Counted from the first letter of the stretch, positions 42,958-53,328 are shown. The stretch: DNA of 64,000 bases from Nocardioides carbamazepini (GCF_024614185.1 NZ_JAHTLF010000003.1:124001-188000), one strand, 5' to 3'. Translations and numbers: made by a program. Notes: generated by a model from the letters alone, not told the origin.

Positions 42958-44304
42958 ATGACTGACCAGCTCTCGCCGCTCGTGCCGCCGTCAGGCGAGC
43001 CCGACCCCGGGCTCCGCACCCCTCGGCGGCTCCCGCGCGCCCTCACGCCGTTCCGGCACGCCTCCTACCGCCGGCTGGGCGCGGCCCTGGTGCTGACCAG
43101 CTTCGGCGGCGGCGTGTGGATCGTGGCGCTGGTCTGGGAGGTGATCCGGATCGGCGGCGGCGCGAGTGCGCTCTCCGCCGTCACGACCGCGGGTGCCGTG
43201 GGCGTCCTGCTGCCCGCGCTGCTCGGCGGCGTGGTCGCCGACCGGGTCCCGCAGAAGCTGATCCTCATCGTGACCACGACCGTCGAGCTGCTCGGGATGA
43301 CGCTGGTCGCGGTGCTGTCCTTCGCCGACGTCACCCAGATCTGGCACCTCGCCACCGTGGCTTTCGTCGCCGGCATGGCGATGGCGTTCTACTACCCGGC
43401 CTACTCCGCGTGGCTGCCGGCGCTGGTGCCGGAGGAGGACCTGCTCGCGGTCAACGGGTTCGAGGGCATGGTGCGCCCGACCATCGGCCAGGCGCTCGGT
43501 CCCGCCGTCGCCGGTGTCGTGGTCGGCGCCGCCTCGTCGTCAGCGGCGATCTCGGTGGCCGCCGTGTCCTACCTCGGCGGCCTGCTGGTCCTGCTGCTGG
43601 TGCCCCTGACCGCCGTACGCCGGGACCTGCCGGCTGTCGTCGAGGGCACGGGCGGGGGCGCGGCCCGCGCGGTGGCGACGGCGCTGGCCGACATGCGCGA
43701 GGGGTTCGCCTACATGGTGCGCACGCCGTGGCTGCTCGCCACGCTCCTCTTCGCGTCGGTCATGATGCTCGTGATCATGGGCCCGCTCGAGGTCCTGGTG
43801 CCGTTCCTCATCAAGGACGAGCTGGGCGGCGGCCCGGGCGACCATGCCGTCGTGATGGCGTGCTTCGGGATCGGGGGTGCGGTCGGCTCGCTGGCGACCG
43901 GCTCGCTGCCGCTGCCGCGGCGCTATCTGAGCTTGATGACCCTGATGTGGGGCGTCGGCTGCCTGCCGTTCCTGGTGGTCGGCTTCGCGACGGCGGTCTG
44001 GCAGGTCGCGGCGGCCGCCTTCGTCATCGGCGCGCTGTTCTCCGCGCCGATGGTCATCTGGGGAACGCTCCTGCAGCGCCGGGTCCCTCCGGAGCTCCTG
44101 GGCCGGGTGGCGTCGCTCGACTTCTTCGTCTCGATCAGCCTGATGCCGGTCTCGATGGCGCTCGCCGGTCCGGTCGCCGAGCTGATCGGCCTCAAGATGA
44201 CCTTCGCGATCGCGGCCGTGGTGCCCGTGGTCGCCGCGGTCGTCGCCGTCGTGTGGGCGCGACTGCCCGCCGATGAGCTCGCGCACCCGCTCCGCGACGA
44301 CTGA
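42958..44304 (+). CDS. MFS transporter
   Basis: 448 residues from ATG at 42958 with AAGGA upstream; an in-frame start at 42922 is less likely. Twelve predicted helices. Typical MFS_3 features: RLGAALVLTSFGGGVWIVALVWEVIR at helix 1 and GGVVADRVPQKLILI in the loop 2-3 motif. Probably a drug or metabolite exporter. Converges on a TetR gene with only a 4-base gap. Confidence 0.87.
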   Translation: MTDQLSPLVPPSGEPDPGLRTPRRLPRALTPFRHASYRRLGAALVLTSFGGGVWIVALVWEVIRIGGGASALSAVTTAGAVGVLLPALLGGVVADRVPQKLILIVTTTVELLGMTLVAVLSFADVTQIWHLATVAFVAGMAMAFYYPAYSAWLPALVPEEDLLAVNGFEGMVRPTIGQALGPAVAGVVVGAASSSAAISVAAVSYLGGLLVLLLVPLTAVRRDLPAVVEGTGGGAARAVATALADMREGFAYMVRTPWLLATLLFASVMMLVIMGPLEVLVPFLIKDELGGGPGDHAVVMACFGIGGAVGSLATGSLPLPRRYLSLMTLMWGVGCLPFLVVGFATAVWQVAAAAFVIGALFSAPMVIWGTLLQRRVPPELLGRVASLDFFVSISLMPVSMALAGPVAELIGLKMTFAIAAVVPVVAAVVAVVWARLPADELAHPLRDD

Positions 44305-44308
44305 TCGA

Positions 44309-44983
44309 TCAGCGCAGCCGCATCTCCAGCCCGGCGACCACGCAGTCCACGGTGAAGTCGAACATCTCGGTGAAGGTGCGCTCGCCGTCGCTCGCCCAGC
44401 CGTTCAGGAAGCCGTGCATGAGCGCCCAGGCCGGAGCCGTGTCCGGGCCGGGAGCGAACCCGCGGATCCGGTCGGCGACGTCGCCGCGCTCCTGGCCGGT
44501 CTCGACCCGGTCGTCGACGAGGGCCACGAGCAGGAGGGCGCTGTTGAGCAGCAGCGAGTAGGCCCGCGGGGCGTCGTCACCGAAGCCGCCGTCGATCAGC
44601 CGGGTCAGCCCGCGCTCCATGATCGGCATCGCCGACGGGACCGCCGGCCCGTCGCGGCACAGCCGGCGGGCGACGCCGCGGTACCGGAGCAGCACGTCCC
44701 GGCCGTCGCGGAGGAACGAGCGGAACCAGTCCTGCCACGGCAGGTCCGCGGGCGGGTTGGTCATCTCGCCGACGACCCGCTCGACCACGGCCTGGCAGAC
44801 CTGCTCGCGGGTCCCGACGTGGTAGGAGACCGTGTTCGGCCAGGTGTCGAGGGTGGCCGCGAGGTCGCGCAGGCTCCAGCCGTCGATGCCCCGCTCGCGG
44901 GTGAGGTCGAGCGCGGCGCTCACCACCCGGTCGGGCGTGAGCTGGGCGCGGGAGGCGGGCGTTCGGGCGGCCACGGGGTCCAC
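44309..44983 (-). CDS. TetR-family regulator
   Basis: 224 residues from GTG at 44983. HTH near the N-terminus: AALDLTRERGIDGWSLRDLAATLDTWPNTVSYHVGTREQV. The C-terminal ligand domain is of the TetR_C type. Divergent from the DHA2 transporter gene, with a dyad in between, so it most likely represses that exporter and responds to its substrate. Confidence 0.9.
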   Translation of the reverse strand: MDPVAARTPASRAQLTPDRVVSAALDLTRERGIDGWSLRDLAATLDTWPNTVSYHVGTREQVCQAVVERVVGEMTNPPADLPWQDWFRSFLRDGRDVLLRYRGVARRLCRDGPAVPSAMPIMERGLTRLIDGGFGDDAPRAYSLLLNSALLLVALVDDRVETGQERGDVADRIRGFAPGPDTAPAWALMHGFLNGWASDGERTFTEMFDFTVDCVVAGLEMRLR

Positions 44984-45028
44984 CGTGCCACACGGGGGTT
45001 GGCAGGGAACTAACTTAGGGTTACCTTA

Positions 45029-45043
45029 TTGGACACTGTCCAA
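45029..45043. promoter_or_regulatory. Dyad TTGGAC-ACT-GTCCAA, TetR operator candidate
   Basis: Perfect six-base arms, in the 72-base intergenic region just before the ribosome binding site of the DHA2 transporter. The location suits repression by the divergent TetR. Confidence 0.5.
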
Positions 45044-45055
45044 GAAGGAGTCCGC

Positions 45056-46486
45056 ATGAGTACCCCGACGGCCACCGCGCCGACGACCACCACCACCCGT
45101 CCCGGCCTCGTCCTCACGGTGGTCTGCCTGTGCCAGCTGATGGTGGTCCTCGACATCACCGTCGTGAACGTCGCACTGCCGTCCATCCGCGACGACCTCG
45201 GCTTCCGGCCCGCCGACCTGCCGTGGGTGGTCAACGCCTACACGCTCACCTTCGGCGGCCTGCTGCTGCTCGGCGGGCGGGTCGCCGACCTGTTCGGCCA
45301 GCGCACCGCCGCGATCGCCGGGCTGAGCGTCTTCGGACTGACCTCGCTCGCCGGCGGCCTGGCCGGCGAGCCGGGCCAGCTCATCGCCGCGCGCGGCCTC
45401 CAGGGCGTGGCCGGGGCCCTGCTCCTGCCGGTCAGCCTCACCGTCATCACCACGTCCTTCGCGGAGGGCCCGGACCGCCGTCGCGCCCTCGGCGTCTGGG
45501 CCGCGGTGATGGGTGTCGGCGGCGCCGCGGGCGTGCTCCTCGGCGGCGCCCTCACCGAGTGGCTCGACTGGCGCTGGGTGTTCTTCGTCAACGTGCCCAT
45601 CGCCGTGGTCGCCGTACCGTTGGCGATGGCGAGCATCCGCAACCTGCACCGCGGTCGCCCGCGTCTCGACATCGTCGGCGCAGTCCTGGTCACCGGGGCG
45701 ACCACCGCGCTCGTGTACGCCGTCGTGCGCACCGATCGGCACGCCTGGGACTCGGCCCACACGCTCGGTCTCCTCGGCCTCGCGCTCGTGCTCGGCGTGC
45801 TGTTCCTCGTGGTCGAGGCCCGCTTCGCCCGCGAGCCGCTGGTCCGGCTCGGGCTGCTGCGGCAGCGGTCCCTGGCGGTCGCGAGCGTGCTGGTCTTCTT
45901 CATCGCGCTCGGCCAGTTCGGGGCGTTCTACCTCGCGTCGATGTACCTGCAGAACGTGCTCCACTACTCGCCGCTGCAGGCGGGCCTCGCCTTCGTGCCG
46001 TTCAGTCTCGGCACGGTCGTCGGGACCATGGTCGGCATGCGGCTGGTCGCGGCCCGCGGTCCCTGGCTCCCGGTCCTGCTGGGGCTCGGCCTCACCGCCG
46101 TCGGCATCGGCTGGTTCGGCGCGATCAGGCCCGACGGCGCCTTCGTCACCGACATGCTCGGCCCGTCCCTGCTCGCCAGCGTCGGGCTCGGCACCTGCCT
46201 GGTCGCCAACACGTCCATGGGCACCACCGGCGTCGACCCGGCCGAGGCGGGCCTCGCGAGCGGCATGCTCAACGCCGCGCGCCAGATCGGTGGCAGCATC
46301 GGCCTCGCCGTCCTCGTCACGGTCGCCGGGTCGGTGACCCGGAACCACGACGGTGCGCCGCTGGTCGCCCTGAACGCCGGCTATGCGCGGGGCTTCCTGG
46401 TGTCCGGCTGCCTGATCGCGGTCGCGACGGTGATCTGCCTGGTCGCGGCACCGCGGGACGCGCGGTCCGCGGTTCGACGGACCTGA
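45056..46486 (+). CDS. DHA2-family MFS drug exporter (EmrB/QacA)
   Basis: 476 residues from ATG at 45056, with AAGAAGGAG upstream. Fourteen-helix type: helix 1 motif CQLMVVLDITVVNVALPSIRDDLGF, GGRVADLFGQRTAAIAG, RGLQGVAGALLLPVSLTVI, and motif C GVGGAAGVLLGGALTEWLDWRWVFFVNVP. Proton-driven export of lipophilic drugs or antibiotics. Probably controlled by the divergent TetR. Confidence 0.93.
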   Translation: MSTPTATAPTTTTTRPGLVLTVVCLCQLMVVLDITVVNVALPSIRDDLGFRPADLPWVVNAYTLTFGGLLLLGGRVADLFGQRTAAIAGLSVFGLTSLAGGLAGEPGQLIAARGLQGVAGALLLPVSLTVITTSFAEGPDRRRALGVWAAVMGVGGAAGVLLGGALTEWLDWRWVFFVNVPIAVVAVPLAMASIRNLHRGRPRLDIVGAVLVTGATTALVYAVVRTDRHAWDSAHTLGLLGLALVLGVLFLVVEARFAREPLVRLGLLRQRSLAVASVLVFFIALGQFGAFYLASMYLQNVLHYSPLQAGLAFVPFSLGTVVGTMVGMRLVAARGPWLPVLLGLGLTAVGIGWFGAIRPDGAFVTDMLGPSLLASVGLGTCLVANTSMGTTGVDPAEAGLASGMLNAARQIGGSIGLAVLVTVAGSVTRNHDGAPLVALNAGYARGFLVSGCLIAVATVICLVAAPRDARSAVRRT

Positions 46487-46534
46487 CGGCGCCGCGCTGG
46501 CTACGATTCCGCGGAGAAAGGTGATGCGACGCCC

Positions 46535-49426
46535 ATGACACCCCCCTCCTCCCCCGCGCGGCGGTCGGGTGCGTTCGCGGCGGTGCTGCGTCACCGGCGT
46601 GAGGTCGCCGGCCTGACCCAGGCCGAGCTCGCCGAGCGGTCCGGGATCGGTGAGCGGACGGTCAGCAACCTCGAGCGCGGCATCAACACCTCGCCGTACG
46701 CCAGCACGGTCCGGTTGCTGGCCGACGCGCTCGGCCTGACCGGGGCGACCCGCCAGGAGCTCCTCCAGGCCGCTCGCCGGGGCCCCGGCGAGCGGCCTGC
46801 TCCGACGGGCGGCTATCTCGGTGCGCTGCCGGTGTCGCGGCTGGTGGCGCGGGAGGCGGAGTGGACGACGATCGCGACCGCGCTGGGAGCCGTCGTCGAG
46901 GGGTCGGGCAAGGTCGTGCTGCTGGCCGGGGAGCCGGGCATCGGCAAGACCCGGCTAGCCCAGGAGGTCAGCGCTCGCGCCGCGGAGAGGGGCTTCCTGG
47001 TGGCGACGGGACGCTGCTACGAGGCGCGGCGGGAGACGCCGTTCGCCCCGATGCTCGAGGTGGCCGCCGCGCTGCACGCCGCTGTCCGGCCGCGGGACCG
47101 CGACGGTATCGTCGACCGGTGGCCGCAGCTCGCGACGCTGCTGCCCGACCAGCCGCCGGCGGCGGAGCCGCGGACCTCGGCCGTGCGGGCGATCGCGGCC
47201 GCGCCGGACGCGACGTATCGGCTCCACCGGGCCGCGACCGGTCTCGTCCGTGAGCTCGCCGCCGACCGGCCGGTCGCGGTCCTGCTCGACGACCTGCACT
47301 GGGCCGACGTCGCGACGGTCGAGCTCCTGGCGCACCTGGCCCGGCACACGGCCGGCGACCGGGTGCTGCTGATCGGGACCTACCGCGACACCGAGGTCGG
47401 GGTCACGCACCCGGTACGACGACTCGGCCGGTCGCTGCAGCGGGAGGGCCTGGTCCAGGTGGTGCCGGTCCCCCGGCTCGACCGCGGGGACACGGCCCGC
47501 CTGATCACCGACCGCCTCGACGAGGCCGAGGTCGCCGGTGAGCTCAGCACGCTGGTTCACCGCCAGACCGACGGCAACCCGTTCTTCGTCGTCGAGACCC
47601 TCGCCGCCCTCATCGATCGGGGTGACCTCGCCCGGCTCGACGGCGCGTGGGTGCGCAGGGAGATCGACGCCCTCGTCGTCCCGGCCAGCGTGAGCGAGGC
47701 GATCGCCGAGCGGGCCGACCGCCTGTCGCCGCCGGCGCGGCACGTGCTCGAGGCGGGCAGCGTGCTCGGTGAGGTGTTCGACCCGGCGGACCTGGCGGAC
47801 CTGGCGGAGGAACCGGGGCTCGAAGCGGCACTCGACGAGGCGGTGGACGCCGGGCTGCTCACCATCGACGGCGGCCACTACGCGTTCGACCACAGCCTGA
47901 CCCGCCAGACCCTGTATGCCGCACTGTCCCCGGTGCGCCGCCGCCGGCTGCATCTCGCGATCGGTCGCCGCCTCGCGGACCGGCCGGCCGCCGTACGTCG
48001 GCGACGGTCGACCGAGATCGCGCGTCATCTCGAGGCCGGGGACGACCCCGTCCGGGCCATGCCCTTCCTCCTCCTCGCCGGTGACGTGGCCGCCGGGCTG
48101 CACTCGCAGAGCGACGCCCTGCGGCACTATCGCCACGCCCTCGAGCTCGCCGACGAGGTGGGGGACGAGGCGGCGGCGGCCGCGGCCCGTGAGGGGCTCG
48201 GGCAGGTACAGCTCACCACGGCCGGCTACGACGAGGCGGTCGACCACCTGACCCGGGCCGCGGACGACCACCGTCGGCTCGGCGACCTCGGTGCCCGGCT
48301 GCGGGCCGAGGGGCTCCTGGCCCAGGCGCAGTATCGCCGGGGTCAGGGGGAGGCGGGAGCCGCCCGGCTCGCGGCGGTGGTGGCCGGCCTGGCGGAGGAG
48401 ATCGGTCCGGGCGGTCAGGCCCCGGGGCTGTCCGCACTGTCCATCGGGCTCGCCCGCGTCCGGCTCGCGCTGGGCCAGCGCCGAGCGTGCCTGGAGGCCG
48501 CCGAGCACGCCGCGGCACTGGCGCGGCAGGAGGGCGCGGTCGCGAGCGAGGCGGACGCGGAGGCGCTGCGGGGCACCAGCCTGCTCTTCCTGGACCAGCC
48601 GGACGAGGCCGTCCGGGCCCTCGAACGGGCGCGCACCCTTGCTCGCGACGTCGACGCCCCGAACGTCGAGAGCGGCGCGATCCTCGCGCTGCAGTGGACG
48701 CTCACCATGCGCGGCGAGCTCGACCGGGCCGCGGTCATGGCGGACCGGGGCCTGGAGGTGACCCGCCGCACGGGCGACACCGACGCCGAGGCGCTGCACC
48801 TCGCCAACGCGGGGCTCACGGCGTTCTACCGGGGGGACCGGGACGAGGCGCAGCGACACCTCGAGACCGCCATGGAGCTCGCCCGGGCACACTCGCGCAC
48901 CCTCTTCTCCGGCATCCCGCCGGCCTACCTCGGGGTGCTGCGCGCCGGGCAGGGCGACCCGGCGGCCGCGGCGCTCTGCTTCGCCGCCGCCGCGGCGGCG
49001 CCCAATCTGCAGACCTTCGAGTTCCGTGCGTACGTCGAGGCGCGGCGGGCGGCGCTGGAGCTGGTCGCCGGCGACCCGCGGACCGCCCTCGCCCGCCTCG
49101 AGCCGTGGCTCGACGTCGAGGCACCGACCCAGATCCACGACGTGATGCTGCTGGCCGTCGCGGCCGAGGCTTGTCTCGAGCTCGGGGGCGCCGAGGACCT
49201 CGACCGGGCGGAGGTGCTGGTGGCCCGTGCCCGGCGCCGGGCCGAGGCCACCAGGAACGTGATCGACGGGCTCGACGCCCGTCGACTGGAGGGCCGGTGC
49301 CTGCTGGCGCGCGGTCGTCGCGAGGAGGCGGCGGCCCTCCTGGAGGAGGTCGCGGCCCACGCGACGGCGGTGCCCTGCCCCGACGTCGTGGACCGGGTCC
49401 GCGACGACCTGGCCCGCCGGGCCTGA
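46535..49426 (+). CDS. XRE-AAA-TPR large regulator (STAND-like)
   Basis: 963 residues. XRE helix-turn-helix at about 12-66 (LRHRREVAGLTQAELAERSGIGERTVSNLERG). AAA_16 ATPase domain: Walker A GEPGIGKT with K138, Walker B VAVLLDDLHWAD near 250, then QTDGNPFFVVETLAAL. TPR-like helices fill residues 500-960. This resembles LuxR/MalT-type STAND regulators but with the DNA-binding domain at the N-terminus. Likely an ATP-dependent switch that senses a ligand through the TPR superhelix. Target genes unknown; the large exported protein gene follows by about 150 bases. Confidence 0.88.
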   Translation: MTPPSSPARRSGAFAAVLRHRREVAGLTQAELAERSGIGERTVSNLERGINTSPYASTVRLLADALGLTGATRQELLQAARRGPGERPAPTGGYLGALPVSRLVAREAEWTTIATALGAVVEGSGKVVLLAGEPGIGKTRLAQEVSARAAERGFLVATGRCYEARRETPFAPMLEVAAALHAAVRPRDRDGIVDRWPQLATLLPDQPPAAEPRTSAVRAIAAAPDATYRLHRAATGLVRELAADRPVAVLLDDLHWADVATVELLAHLARHTAGDRVLLIGTYRDTEVGVTHPVRRLGRSLQREGLVQVVPVPRLDRGDTARLITDRLDEAEVAGELSTLVHRQTDGNPFFVVETLAALIDRGDLARLDGAWVRREIDALVVPASVSEAIAERADRLSPPARHVLEAGSVLGEVFDPADLADLAEEPGLEAALDEAVDAGLLTIDGGHYAFDHSLTRQTLYAALSPVRRRRLHLAIGRRLADRPAAVRRRRSTEIARHLEAGDDPVRAMPFLLLAGDVAAGLHSQSDALRHYRHALELADEVGDEAAAAAAREGLGQVQLTTAGYDEAVDHLTRAADDHRRLGDLGARLRAEGLLAQAQYRRGQGEAGAARLAAVVAGLAEEIGPGGQAPGLSALSIGLARVRLALGQRRACLEAAEHAAALARQEGAVASEADAEALRGTSLLFLDQPDEAVRALERARTLARDVDAPNVESGAILALQWTLTMRGELDRAAVMADRGLEVTRRTGDTDAEALHLANAGLTAFYRGDRDEAQRHLETAMELARAHSRTLFSGIPPAYLGVLRAGQGDPAAAALCFAAAAAAPNLQTFEFRAYVEARRAALELVAGDPRTALARLEPWLDVEAPTQIHDVMLLAVAAEACLELGGAEDLDRAEVLVARARRRAEATRNVIDGLDARRLEGRCLLARGRREEAAALLEEVAAHATAVPCPDVVDRVRDDLARRA

Positions 49427-49574
49427 CCGCCGAGCCCGCCGCACCGAGCCGAGCGACCCACCGACTGCCCACCGACTCCGCCGAGCGTCGTCCCCGCGGA
49501 CGGCCGGGCTCCTAGCCTCGACTCGCCGACCGCCCGACGTCCGGGCCGTGCACGGACGAGCAAGGAGCTGCATC

Positions 49575-52500
49575 GTGGGGATCCAGCACAGGTACCAGCC
49601 GCGCAGGACGGGACTGTTCGTGCTTGCCGCGGCCCTCGTCGTCTCCGCGACCCAGGCGGCCGGGCCGGCCTCGGCCCGGGTGACGGCGGAGGATCCCCCG
49701 ACCGACACGATCCTGATCCAGACCAACCCGCTGGTCGCCAGCACGAGCGTGCCGCCGCTGACCGTCAACGAGAACATCGGCACCGGGACGATCACGGTCA
49801 CCAACCCCGGAGGCACCGCGCCGACCACCCAGCAGTGCGTCCAGGGCGTGACCGACGTCAGCTTCTGCCTCGGCACCTCCGACCAGCTCGTGTACCCCGA
49901 TGACACCGAGCTCGGCCCGATCACCATCACCGACGCCCCCACCCAGGACAGCGGCCTGCCCGGCTCGGACCTGGACTGGATCATCGACGACGCCGTGAGC
50001 AGCGTGGCGCGCACCCACGGAGTCCGGGCCGACGACCTGGTGCGCAGCTACGCGCGCCCCGAGATCCGCGCGTTCGTGGCCATGCGGATCAACAGCATCC
50101 TCGACAAGAAGCTGTACGGCGAGCCGATGTCCCCGCAGGAGGACCGGGCCTACGTCGCGCTGGCGGAGATCTACAAGGCCAGGCTGGTCGCCAAGTCCAA
50201 GCGGGCACTGCGCGAGTACGACCTGTGGTCCGCGAACCCCTGCGGCTATCCCGTGCCCGCCCCTCCGCCGGGTCTGCCGTACGTCGCCAACGAGGTCGCG
50301 GCCAGCCCGGCCTGCCTGCCCAACCAGCTGGTGCAGGCCTTCAAGCTGATCAACAACACGCCGCCCGTCGAGGTGTTCGACGCGTGGGCGAGCTATCGCA
50401 ACCCCTCGCCGCTCGTGGCCCACGGGAGCGACCCCGAGGTCGTGCGGATGCTCGGCGACACGATGGACAACTACGTCACCCTGGGCAGCCTGGGCGCGGC
50501 CCTGGCCGTCGGCGGTGCGACGGGCGCCACGATCACCGCGCTCAACCTGGCGTTGATCCACATCTGGTACTGCGAGGCCAGCAGCAACGGCGTCATCACC
50601 TGGACCCTGGCGAGCGGTGGCGTGGCCTCGGTCGTCGCGGCGGTGGTGATCGCGGCCCTCGTCGCCGCGATCGCGATCTGGAAGATCGTCGAGGACGCCA
50701 AGCCGGGCATCGAGCTGCGGCGCCGCGTGACCGAGTCGATCGCCAACAACGACCCGTTCGGGATCGCGGCCAGCCAGGCCGACTACGCCGGTCTCGACTA
50801 CGACAGTCCCGACGGCCCGGAGGACCCGGCCGACGCGGGCAAGAAGGCACTGATCCACCAGGAGGACTTCAACCGGCAGCTCGCCTCGAACACCTACGAG
50901 TGGATGATGTTCGACGGCGACGGAGAGCTCGTGCCCGACCCGCTGACCGGGTGGAACGAGGCGGGGACGACCACCGAGGGCGACCTCAAGCTCGTCGACG
51001 ACGGCACCGGTACGCCGGTGGAACCGCTGGTCGTGCTGGCTCCTGACGGCACCCGGGACCACACCGGGAAGCAGGTCTCCGGCTACCGGGTCAAGGTCGC
51101 CCGCGGCTGGCTGCTGGTCTCCACGCAGTACCTCGGCGAGGCTCCCTCGAACGTCTACGAGCCGCGGACGAGCCTGCGCTACCGGACTCCGTCCGGCGGC
51201 TCGGCGATGGTCTCGCTGTGGCGCGACCTCAACCCCGAGGGCTCCGCGAAGACCCGGTTCGTGCACACCCGGCCGCTCGCCGCGGGCGAGGACCCGATCG
51301 TCGAGGGTGCGAGCTTCGAGCCGACCGTCAGCGACACCTGGACGACGTCGTCGATCGGCTTCTCGCCCCGCACGGTGCGGCTCGACGCGGCCGCCGCCGA
51401 GCCCGTGGTCCCGCCAGTCTCGGTCGTGCCCAGCGCCCAGGGCTCGATGGTCGCCGGCACCGACGTCCGGCTGAAGGCCAACCTGTCCGACACCTCCGAC
51501 GGCTCGGGTACCTACGCCTGGACCATCCAGCGCCTCGACGAGTCGGGCGCCGTCGCCCAGATCATTGCGATGCCGGGCAACGTGCCCCCCAACTCGTCCG
51601 GCTTCCCGGTCAAGCTCAGCGCTCCGGGCCGCTACCGGGCGATCGTCGACTACACCGACACCTCGCCCGTCCAGCACGCCTCCGGGCGGGTCGAGTTCAC
51701 CGTCCTCCCACCCGAACCGGAGATCACGGGCACGAGTGCCGGTGATCCGCCGACGGTGCGCGACGACCGGGTCCTCGACGGCTCGTTGTCGCTCGACCTG
51801 AGGATGAAGCAGAACACGCCGTCCGACACCTTCGTCGTCGAGGTGGAGTGGGCCGACGACGCCCGCGGCCACAAGGTCGTGCAGACCTACGACGTCCAGT
51901 GCGTGGACACCGGCTCGAACACCTGCGACACGGGACCGCTGCCCGTCCCGGCACCGGGTGCGCCGCCGACCAACCCGCAGTGGAGCGCGTCGCCGACGTA
52001 CCGCATCCCCGATGACCAGAACTACCTGCCCCAGGTGACGGCGCGGATCACCAACGGCTACGGCAACACCGTCACCCGGGTCTTCCCGATCACCGGCGAG
52101 CACCGGCCGTCGTACGACGACCTGACGCCGTCGGCGGCGATGCCGGTCGGCACCTTCACGCGGGTCGACCTCGTCGAGGTGTTCCCGTCGCCACTGCTCA
52201 CCGAGAGCCAGAACCTGACGATCCTGCCGTACGTCTCCGCGATCGCGGACCAGCTGCCGGCGGGGGTGCACGCCGACATCGAGAGGCGCGCCGGGCACTG
52301 GTACCTCCAGCTGGCCGGAACGCCCCAGGCCGACGCGGTCGGCGCCTACACGTTCTACTTCCCCTTCGAGCAGGAGCCGATCGGCAAGGCGCTCCGCCCG
52401 GCCCCTGCCCTGGCGACCCTGGAGATCAAGGCGGCCACCGAACCCGGCTACCGGGCAGTCCTGCGGGGCACGCCGTCGGAGTTCCTGGACCGGCAGTACC

Positions 52501-53297
52501 GCAACGCCTATCCCGCCTACCAGGTGCAGGTCGCGCAGGTCCTCGAGGACGAGGAGGACGAGTACGGCACCTTCAGCGGTACGGTGAAGTGCCGGCTGAC
52601 GGCCGGACCCACCGTGGTCTTCGACAAGCAGTGCGCGGCGAACGCGCCCTTCCCGTGGCCCACCGAGCTCTACAGCGACACGCTCGTCGCGTCGACGTAT
52701 CTCGAGTCGGGAAGCCAGCCGCTGTCGGCCGACGGCGCGTACACCGTCGACCTCGGCACCCGGTTCGTCGACCCGGTGCTCACCCAGGTCGCCGCGCCCG
52801 CCGGAAAGGTGCGCTTCGGCCTGTCCCTGCGCGATCGCGACGCCGTGCTCCCGCCCTACAACGGCTACCAGGTGCTGTGCTCCGTCGACAGCGGCGTGTA
52901 CGCCGCGTGCTTCGCCGACGGCACCCTGACGCTGCCCCTGCAGGTCGGCGTGCACCGCCTCGACGTCCGCGTCGTCGCGCCCGACCAGGCGGTCGGGACC
53001 GCTCAGGCGACCTGGCAGGTCGCCGTACCCGCGGGGCCGGTCAAGGTGAAGACGCCGCACAAGGCGAAGCGCCGCGGCGCGAAGGTGCTGGTCCGGGCGA
53101 CCGGGTTGCTCCCGGGCGAGCGGTTCGTCGTGCGTATCGACGGGGTCCGGGTCGGGACCGGCACCGTGTCCGCGACCGGCGCCGTGCGGGCGAAGGTGCG
53201 GATCCCGCGCCGTGCCGACCTCGGCAAGGTGAAGGTCGTGGTCCGCGGGACGAGCTCCATCCGCAAGGGCACGAGCACGGTGCGGGTCGTCCGCTGA
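49575..53297 (+). CDS. 1240-residue exported protein of unknown function
   Basis: Start GTG at 49575 with AAGGAG upstream; a GTG at 49548 adds nine residues. N-terminal signal peptide GLFVLAAALVVSATQAAGPA with cleavage near ASARVTA. Two hydrophobic segments lie around residues 303-327 and 345-372 (second is ASVVAAVVIAALVAAIAIWK). The following 850 residues are beta-rich, with at least one Ig/PKD-like repeat (TDVRLKANLSDTSDGSGTYAWTIQ, about 635) and a paired-cysteine region near 775. The C-terminal 85 residues are Lys/Arg-rich and beta. No catalytic motif seen; no homologue recognised. Confidence 0.8.
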   Translation: MGIQHRYQPRRTGLFVLAAALVVSATQAAGPASARVTAEDPPTDTILIQTNPLVASTSVPPLTVNENIGTGTITVTNPGGTAPTTQQCVQGVTDVSFCLGTSDQLVYPDDTELGPITITDAPTQDSGLPGSDLDWIIDDAVSSVARTHGVRADDLVRSYARPEIRAFVAMRINSILDKKLYGEPMSPQEDRAYVALAEIYKARLVAKSKRALREYDLWSANPCGYPVPAPPPGLPYVANEVAASPACLPNQLVQAFKLINNTPPVEVFDAWASYRNPSPLVAHGSDPEVVRMLGDTMDNYVTLGSLGAALAVGGATGATITALNLALIHIWYCEASSNGVITWTLASGGVASVVAAVVIAALVAAIAIWKIVEDAKPGIELRRRVTESIANNDPFGIAASQADYAGLDYDSPDGPEDPADAGKKALIHQEDFNRQLASNTYEWMMFDGDGELVPDPLTGWNEAGTTTEGDLKLVDDGTGTPVEPLVVLAPDGTRDHTGKQVSGYRVKVARGWLLVSTQYLGEAPSNVYEPRTSLRYRTPSGGSAMVSLWRDLNPEGSAKTRFVHTRPLAAGEDPIVEGASFEPTVSDTWTTSSIGFSPRTVRLDAAAAEPVVPPVSVVPSAQGSMVAGTDVRLKANLSDTSDGSGTYAWTIQRLDESGAVAQIIAMPGNVPPNSSGFPVKLSAPGRYRAIVDYTDTSPVQHASGRVEFTVLPPEPEITGTSAGDPPTVRDDRVLDGSLSLDLRMKQNTPSDTFVVEVEWADDARGHKVVQTYDVQCVDTGSNTCDTGPLPVPAPGAPPTNPQWSASPTYRIPDDQNYLPQVTARITNGYGNTVTRVFPITGEHRPSYDDLTPSAAMPVGTFTRVDLVEVFPSPLLTESQNLTILPYVSAIADQLPAGVHADIERRAGHWYLQLAGTPQADAVGAYTFYFPFEQEPIGKALRPAPALATLEIKAATEPGYRAVLRGTPSEFLDRQYRNAYPAYQVQVAQVLEDEEDEYGTFSGTVKCRLTAGPTVVFDKQCAANAPFPWPTELYSDTLVASTYLESGSQPLSADGAYTVDLGTRFVDPVLTQVAAPAGKVRFGLSLRDRDAVLPPYNGYQVLCSVDSGVYAACFADGTLTLPLQVGVHRLDVRVVAPDQAVGTAQATWQVAVPAGPVKVKTPHKAKRRGAKVLVRATGLLPGERFVVRIDGVRVGTGTVSATGAVRAKVRIPRRADLGKVKVVVRGTSSIRKGTSTVRVVR

Positions 53298-53328
53298 CGG
53301 GGCGGACCCCGCCGGTCGGTCCCGCCGG

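Noticed and set aside
45011..45028. DtxR/IdeR iron box (TTAGGGTTACCTTA)
   Set aside because: Only half of the 19-base consensus matches, and the neighbouring genes are not iron-related.
46955..53060. Minus-strand open frames of over 1000 codons
   Set aside because: They are shadows of the XRE-AAA regulator and the exported protein; composition is Arg/Gly/Val/Asp-rich without any domain.
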